NCBI RefSeq assembly: GCF_029717145.1
Contig: NZ_CP099222.1
Span: forward strand, 3,534,001 to 3,598,000
Direction: 5' to 3'
Origin: Citrobacter freundii
Lineage (GTDB): Bacteria; Pseudomonadota; Gammaproteobacteria; Enterobacterales; Enterobacteriaceae
Length of the DNA stretch: 64,000 bases
Shown: piece after piece, positions 58,058 through 64,000 of the stretch
Layout of the letters: each line of letters begins with the position of its first letter
How positions within the stretch are numbered: position 1 is the stretch's first letter
Translations under genes and position numbers: made by a program
Notes under the pieces: generated by a model
What the model was told of the DNA's origin: nothing
The model's database searches: none
What the model saw: only the letters and a program-made list of their open reading frames with translations

Positions 58058-59905
58058 TCAGATTGACAGCTTTTTGACGCGCTTGCCGCCATACAACAGG
58101 TTTACGATGGCACGTGTCCCGACGATCGCGGTAAACATCGACGTCGCCACACCAATACCGGTAGTAATCGCGAACCCTTTAATTGCCCCGGTACCGACTG
58201 CATACAGGATCAGAACTTTAATCAGCGTCGTGATGTTCGCATCGAAGATGGAACTGAATGCGCCCGCATAACCTTCGTTGATCGCCTGCTGAATCGAACG
58301 TCCGTTACTCAACTCTTCTTTGATACGTTCGTTGATCAGTACGTTCGCATCGACCGCTACGGCAAGGGTTAAGACGATCCCCGCGATACCCGGCATACTT
58401 AGCGTAGCGCCCGGCAGCAGCGACATGATACCGACAATCAGTACCAGGTTCGCAATCAGCGCGCTGGTCGCAATCAGACCAAACTTCTTGTAGAAGAAGA
58501 TCATAAACAGAATAGAAACAGCCAGACCAGCCAGACACGCTTCCAGACCCTGCTTGATGTTCTGCATACCCAGAGTCGGGCCGATGGTGCGTTCTTCAAC
58601 AATCTGAATCGGCGCAATCAACGCACCGGCACGTAGCAGCAGTGAAAGCTGACGCGCTTCATTCGGGTTGTTGATACCGGTGATACGGAAGCTGTTGCCC
58701 AAGCGAGACTGGATGTTGGCGATGTTAATCACCTCTTCCTGTTTCACCAGCACTGAACGGCCATTCGCATCTTTTTTACCGCTGTCTTTGTACTCCACGA
58801 ACAGGGTCGCCATCGGCTTACCGATGTTATCCTTGGTGAAGTTAGACATGATGTTACCACCCGCGCTATCCAGCGAGATGTTAACCTGCGGCTGATTGTA
58901 TTCGTCCTGGCTGGAAGTGGAATCGGTGATATGGTCACCGGTCAGGATCACGCGTTTATACAGCACAACCGGCTGTCCTTCACGAGACTGTTTCACTTCC
59001 GAGTCACCCGGTACGCGCCCGGATGCCGCCGCAGACTGGTCCACGTTGGTGTTTACCAGACGGAACTCCAGCGTCGCCGTTGCGCCCAGAATCTCTTTCG
59101 CACGCGCGGTGTCCTGAATACCCGGCAGTTCGACCACGATGCGGTCGGCGCCCTGGCGTTGAACAACCGGCTCAGCGACACCCAGCTGGTTAACACGATT
59201 ACGCAGAATATTGATGTTCTGCTGTACCGCGTACTCACGGGCTTCACTCAAACGTGCATCGGTCATCACTGCACGCAGCGCATTGCTGCCCTGGCTGGAA
59301 ATAACCAGATCCTGATGACGCTTGCTCAGATAAGAGATCGCGTCGTCACGCGCCTTGCCATCACGGAAGGTGATGCTCAGACCGTAGTTATCTTCTTTAC
59401 GAACGGTAGTATAAGGAATGCCTTTTTCACGCAGATCGCTGCGCAGGCTATCGATATTTTGTTCCTGCAGTTTACCCAGCGCGGTGTCCATATCCACTTC
59501 CATCAGGAAGTGAACGCCACCACGCAGATCAAGACCGAGTTTCATCGGTTCCGCGTGAATAGCAGCCAGCCAGCGAGGGGTTGCCGGAGCAAGGTTAAGC
59601 GCCACGACGTATTGATCACCCAGCACGCCCAGCAGCACTTCACGTGCGCGCAATTGGGTATCGGTGGAGTCGAAGCGCGCAAGAATAGCGCCCTCTTCCA
59701 GAGCCACAGACTTAGGTGTGATTTTTTCTTCTTGTAACGTTTTCTGGACCTGGATCAGCGTTTGCTCACTGGCGGCGGCACCGCGCACGCCAGTGATTTG
59801 AACAGCCGGATCCTCACCATACAGGTTGGGAAGTGCGTAAAGCAGGCCGACGATAATCACGACGACCAGCATGATGTACTTCCACAAAGGATAACGGTTT
59901 AACAC
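58058..59905 (-). CDS. secD: SecD, Sec translocase accessory subunit
   Basis: SecD (615 aa) has a first TM helix, a large periplasmic domain (P1 head and base, about 30-450) and five C-terminal TM helices of RND type. [17 protein letters not shown] and the [16 protein letters not shown] segment with the proton-relay Asp are present. It uses proton motive force to pull proteins from SecYEG. It sits between yajC and secF. Confidence 0.98.
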   Translation of the reverse strand: MLNRYPLWKYIMLVVVIIVGLLYALPNLYGEDPAVQITGVRGAAASEQTLIQVQKTLQEEKITPKSVALEEGAILARFDSTDTQLRAREVLLGVLGDQYVVALNLAPATPRWLAAIHAEPMKLGLDLRGGVHFLMEVDMDTALGKLQEQNIDSLRSDLREKGIPYTTVRKEDNYGLSITFRDGKARDDAISYLSKRHQDLVISSQGSNALRAVMTDARLSEAREYAVQQNINILRNRVNQLGVAEPVVQRQGADRIVVELPGIQDTARAKEILGATATLEFRLVNTNVDQSAAASGRVPGDSEVKQSREGQPVVLYKRVILTGDHITDSTSSQDEYNQPQVNISLDSAGGNIMSNFTKDNIGKPMATLFVEYKDSGKKDANGRSVLVKQEEVINIANIQSRLGNSFRITGINNPNEARQLSLLLRAGALIAPIQIVEERTIGPTLGMQNIKQGLEACLAGLAVSILFMIFFYKKFGLIATSALIANLVLIVGIMSLLPGATLSMPGIAGIVLTLAVAVDANVLINERIKEELSNGRSIQQAINEGYAGAFSSIFDANITTLIKVLILYAVGTGAIKGFAITTGIGVATSMFTAIVGTRAIVNLLYGGKRVKKLSI

Positions 59906-59932
59906 GGCAGTTCCCTTTGGGAAAACGGAATA

Positions 59933-60265
59933 TTACAGCGCCTTCATGGTGCCTTTCGGCAGAACGGCAGCTACGAAGTCACGTTTGATAACCACTTCAG
60001 TGGTGTCGTTCAGTGCGATAGAGATGTAGCCAGTTTCCGCTACTTTGGTCACACGACCGACCAGGCCACCGTTCGTCAGGACTTCATCACCTTTGGCAAT
60101 GGAGCTCATCAGATTTTTATGCTCTTTGGTACGCTTTTGCTGTGGACGCAGGATCATGAAGTAGAAAATCAGACCAAACACCACCAGCATCAGAATCAGA
60201 GACATCGGGCTGCCCTGCGCCGGAGCACCTGTTGCCGCTACCGCATCAGAAATAAAAAAGCTCAT
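59933..60265 (-). CDS. yajC: YajC, Sec translocase accessory protein
   Basis: YajC (110 aa) is a single-span membrane protein of the SecDF-YajC complex. The TM segment is LILMLVVFGLIFYFMILRPQ, followed by a cytosolic domain (KGDEVLTNGGLVGRVTKV). Family length is normal. It lies 22 bases downstream of tgt. Confidence 0.97.
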   Translation of the reverse strand: MSFFISDAVAATGAPAQGSPMSLILMLVVFGLIFYFMILRPQQKRTKEHKNLMSSIAKGDEVLTNGGLVGRVTKVAETGYISIALNDTTEVVIKRDFVAAVLPKGTMKAL

Positions 60266-60287
60266 TCAAATTCCCTCATTATTAAAA

Positions 60288-62539
<2,252 letters not shown>

Positions 62540-62632
62540 GACACTGACTCAGACTAAAATAAGAGGCGGGTAGTCTAGTGCCGGGGCGCTTTCCCTGCAA
62601 CCTTTACCCCGCTTTTGGACAGATAATCGATA

Positions 62633-63214
62633 ATGAATTTTCTTGCACATTTACATCTGGCGCATTTAGCCGACAGTTCACTCTCCGGCAACCTGCTGGC
62701 GGATTTTGTTCGCGGAAACCCGGCATCCAGTTTTGCGCCTGAGGTGGTGGACGGCATTTTCATGCATCGTCGAATCGACGTCATGACCGACAACCTGCCG
62801 GAAGTCCGTGAAGCTAAAGAGTGGTTTCGCAGCGAAACGCGCCGCGTCGCGCCGATTACGCTCGACGTGATGTGGGATCACTTTTTATCGCGCCACTGGG
62901 CAGAAATCTCGCCCGACTTCCCATTAGCAGCCTTTGTCCGCTACGCCCATACTCAGGTTGCCACAATCTTGCCTGAATCGCCGCCGCGCTTTGTCAATCT
63001 GAACAATTACATGTGGTCAGAGAAATGGCTGGAGCGCTATCAGGATATGGATTTTATCCAGGATGTGCTCAATGGCATGGCCAGCCGCCGCCCGCGTCTC
63101 GATGCCCTGCGCGACTCGTGGTATGACCTGGACAGACATTACGACGCGCTGGAAGAACGCTTCTGGCGTTTTTATCCGCAGATGATGGAACAGGCCCGCC
63201 GTAAAGCACTTTGA
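62633..63214 (+). CDS. acpH: Acyl carrier protein phosphodiesterase
   Basis: AcpH (193 aa) removes the 4'-phosphopantetheine arm from holo-ACP. It is a helical HD-related protein beginning [20 protein letters not shown], with metal-binding residues in [10 protein letters not shown] and the [11 protein letters not shown] segment. Family length is normal. The next gene here is a peroxiredoxin, whereas K-12 has malZ next. Confidence 0.96.
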   Translation: MNFLAHLHLAHLADSSLSGNLLADFVRGNPASSFAPEVVDGIFMHRRIDVMTDNLPEVREAKEWFRSETRRVAPITLDVMWDHFLSRHWAEISPDFPLAAFVRYAHTQVATILPESPPRFVNLNNYMWSEKWLERYQDMDFIQDVLNGMASRRPRLDALRDSWYDLDRHYDALEERFWRFYPQMMEQARRKAL

Positions 63215-63230
63215 TCGCCCGACAGCACTG

Positions 63231-63260
63231 GGCCGAATAAGGTGACGCCACCATCCGGCA
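63231..63260. repeat. Degenerate REP after acpH
   Basis: GGCCGAATAAGGTGACGCCACCATCCGGCA looks like the tail of a REP (reverse GCCGGATGGTGGCG...CTTATTCGGCC). Confidence 0.75.
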
Positions 63261-63381
63261 AAACATTGATAGCCAAAACCTGTCTCATTGATTGTCAGCG
63301 CCTCTTTGTCTTATTCCCGAACACTCTCTATACTGGCCCGCGTTGCGTTCCAAAAAACCCTTAACTTTGCAGGAGAATTAT

Positions 63382-63984
63382 ATGGTACTGGTAACTCGTC
63401 AGGCTCCGGATTTCACAGCAGCTGCGGTACTGGGTAGCGGTGAGATTGTTGATAACTTCAACTTCAAACAGCATACCAACGGTAAAACCACCGTTCTGTT
63501 CTTCTGGCCGATGGACTTCACCTTCGTTTGCCCGTCTGAACTGATCGCGTTCGACAAACGTTACGAAGAATTCCAGAAGCGCGGCGTTGAAGTGGTTGGC
63601 GTTTCTTTTGACTCTGAATTTGTCCATAACGCATGGCGTAACACCCCTGTCGACAAAGGCGGCATCGGTGCAGTGAAATACGCAATGGTTGCTGACATCA
63701 AGCGCGAAATCCAGAAAGCTTACGGCATCGAGCACCCGGAAGCGGGCGTTGCTCTGCGCGGTTCTTTCCTGATCGACGCGAACGGCGTTGTTCGCCACCA
63801 GGTGGTTAACGATCTGCCGCTGGGTCGTAACATCGACGAAATGCTGCGTATGGTTGACGCGCTGCAGTTCCACGAAGAGCACGGTGACGTTTGCCCTGCA
63901 CAGTGGGAAAAAGGTAAAGAAGGTATGAACGCGTCTCCGGACGGCGTGGCAAAATACCTGACCGAAAACGTCTCCAGCCTGTAA
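63382..63984 (+). CDS. tsaA: 2-Cys peroxiredoxin (TsaA/AhpC type)
   Basis: This 200-aa typical 2-Cys peroxiredoxin reduces hydrogen peroxide and organic peroxides in the cytoplasm. The peroxidatic Cys50 is in DFTFVCPSELIAF and the resolving Cys171 in HGDVCPAQW; the C-terminal YL-type tail (VAKYLTENV) marks the Prx1/AhpC class. AGGAG precedes the ATG at 63382. A gene of this kind next to acpH is known in Salmonella (tsaA). K-12 does not have it here. The end of the window follows, so its terminator is not seen. Confidence 0.93.
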   Translation: MVLVTRQAPDFTAAAVLGSGEIVDNFNFKQHTNGKTTVLFFWPMDFTFVCPSELIAFDKRYEEFQKRGVEVVGVSFDSEFVHNAWRNTPVDKGGIGAVKYAMVADIKREIQKAYGIEHPEAGVALRGSFLIDANGVVRHQVVNDLPLGRNIDEMLRMVDALQFHEEHGDVCPAQWEKGKEGMNASPDGVAKYLTENVSSL

Positions 63985-64000
63985 TTGGCATGAATTGAAC

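Noticed and set aside
57133-58077. 314-codon open frame on the plus strand opposite secF
   Set aside because: Composition is full of His/Arg/Gln as expected for the antisense of a membrane gene; no ribosome site or recognisable domain; secF on the other strand is certain.
58931-59737. 268-codon open frame opposite secD
   Set aside because: Antisense shadow; secD is full length and conserved.

Overview
The window is 64 kb of chromosome from an Enterobacteriaceae member close to Citrobacter and Salmonella. Gene order runs, with few breaks, in the same series as E. coli K-12 acrB to acpH, read in the opposite direction to the usual K-12 map, and most proteins match their E. coli counterparts in length and key residues. 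Several genes absent from this stretch of K-12 are present: rpmE2-rpmJ2, a YczE-type membrane gene with a MocR regulator, the cysteine desulfhydrase gene cdsH beside decR, a secreted protein of unknown function between yajL and thiI, and a tsaA-type peroxiredoxin. Two K-12 genes, maa (after hha) and yajD (between tsx and secF), are missing. cdsH next to decR and tsaA next to acpH recall Salmonella; I favour Citrobacter but cannot prove the genus by reading.

Layout. 1-9.4 kb: the 3' part of acrB, the tomB-hha pair, ylaC, zinc-independent ribosomal proteins L36/L31 under a likely Zur site, c-di-GMP phosphodiesterase pdeB, ybaA, the yczE/mocR divergon, 4.5S RNA and atl. 9.4-24.7 kb: ybaY, tesB, the nitrogen operon glnK-amtB with its sigma54 and NtrC signals, mdlAB, decR/cdsH, cof, ybaE, queC, fadM, ybaV and ppiD. 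24.9-32.3 kb: the proteostasis cluster hupB, lon, clpX, clpP, tig and bolA, with sigma32-type promoters at lon and clpP. 32.6-42.3 kb: yajG-ampG, the cyoABCDE terminal oxidase, yajR and yajQ. 42.5-55 kb: panE-yajL, the unknown secreted protein, thiI, the xseB-ispA-dxs-yajO isoprenoid/thiamine group, and nrdR-ribD-ribE-nusB-thiL-pgpA. 55.2-64 kb: yajI, tsx, queA-tgt-yajC-secD-secF, acpH and the peroxiredoxin.

The spacers are rich in REP/BIME palindromes and carry two ERIC elements, one of which (after ampG) has the same extra block of about 70-75 bp inserted twice. I see no prophage, insertion sequence, transposase, integrase, tRNA gene, CRISPR array or defence island.

I do not see an obvious new multi-gene system. 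The best leads are the six-cysteine secreted protein at 43982-45064, the YczE/MocR pair with an inverted repeat touching the regulator's start codon, the decR/cdsH divergon with its palindrome, the asymmetric ATPase sites of MdlA/MdlB, and the doubly inserted ERIC. All family assignments come from reading the translated sequences and remembered homologues; no search was run.
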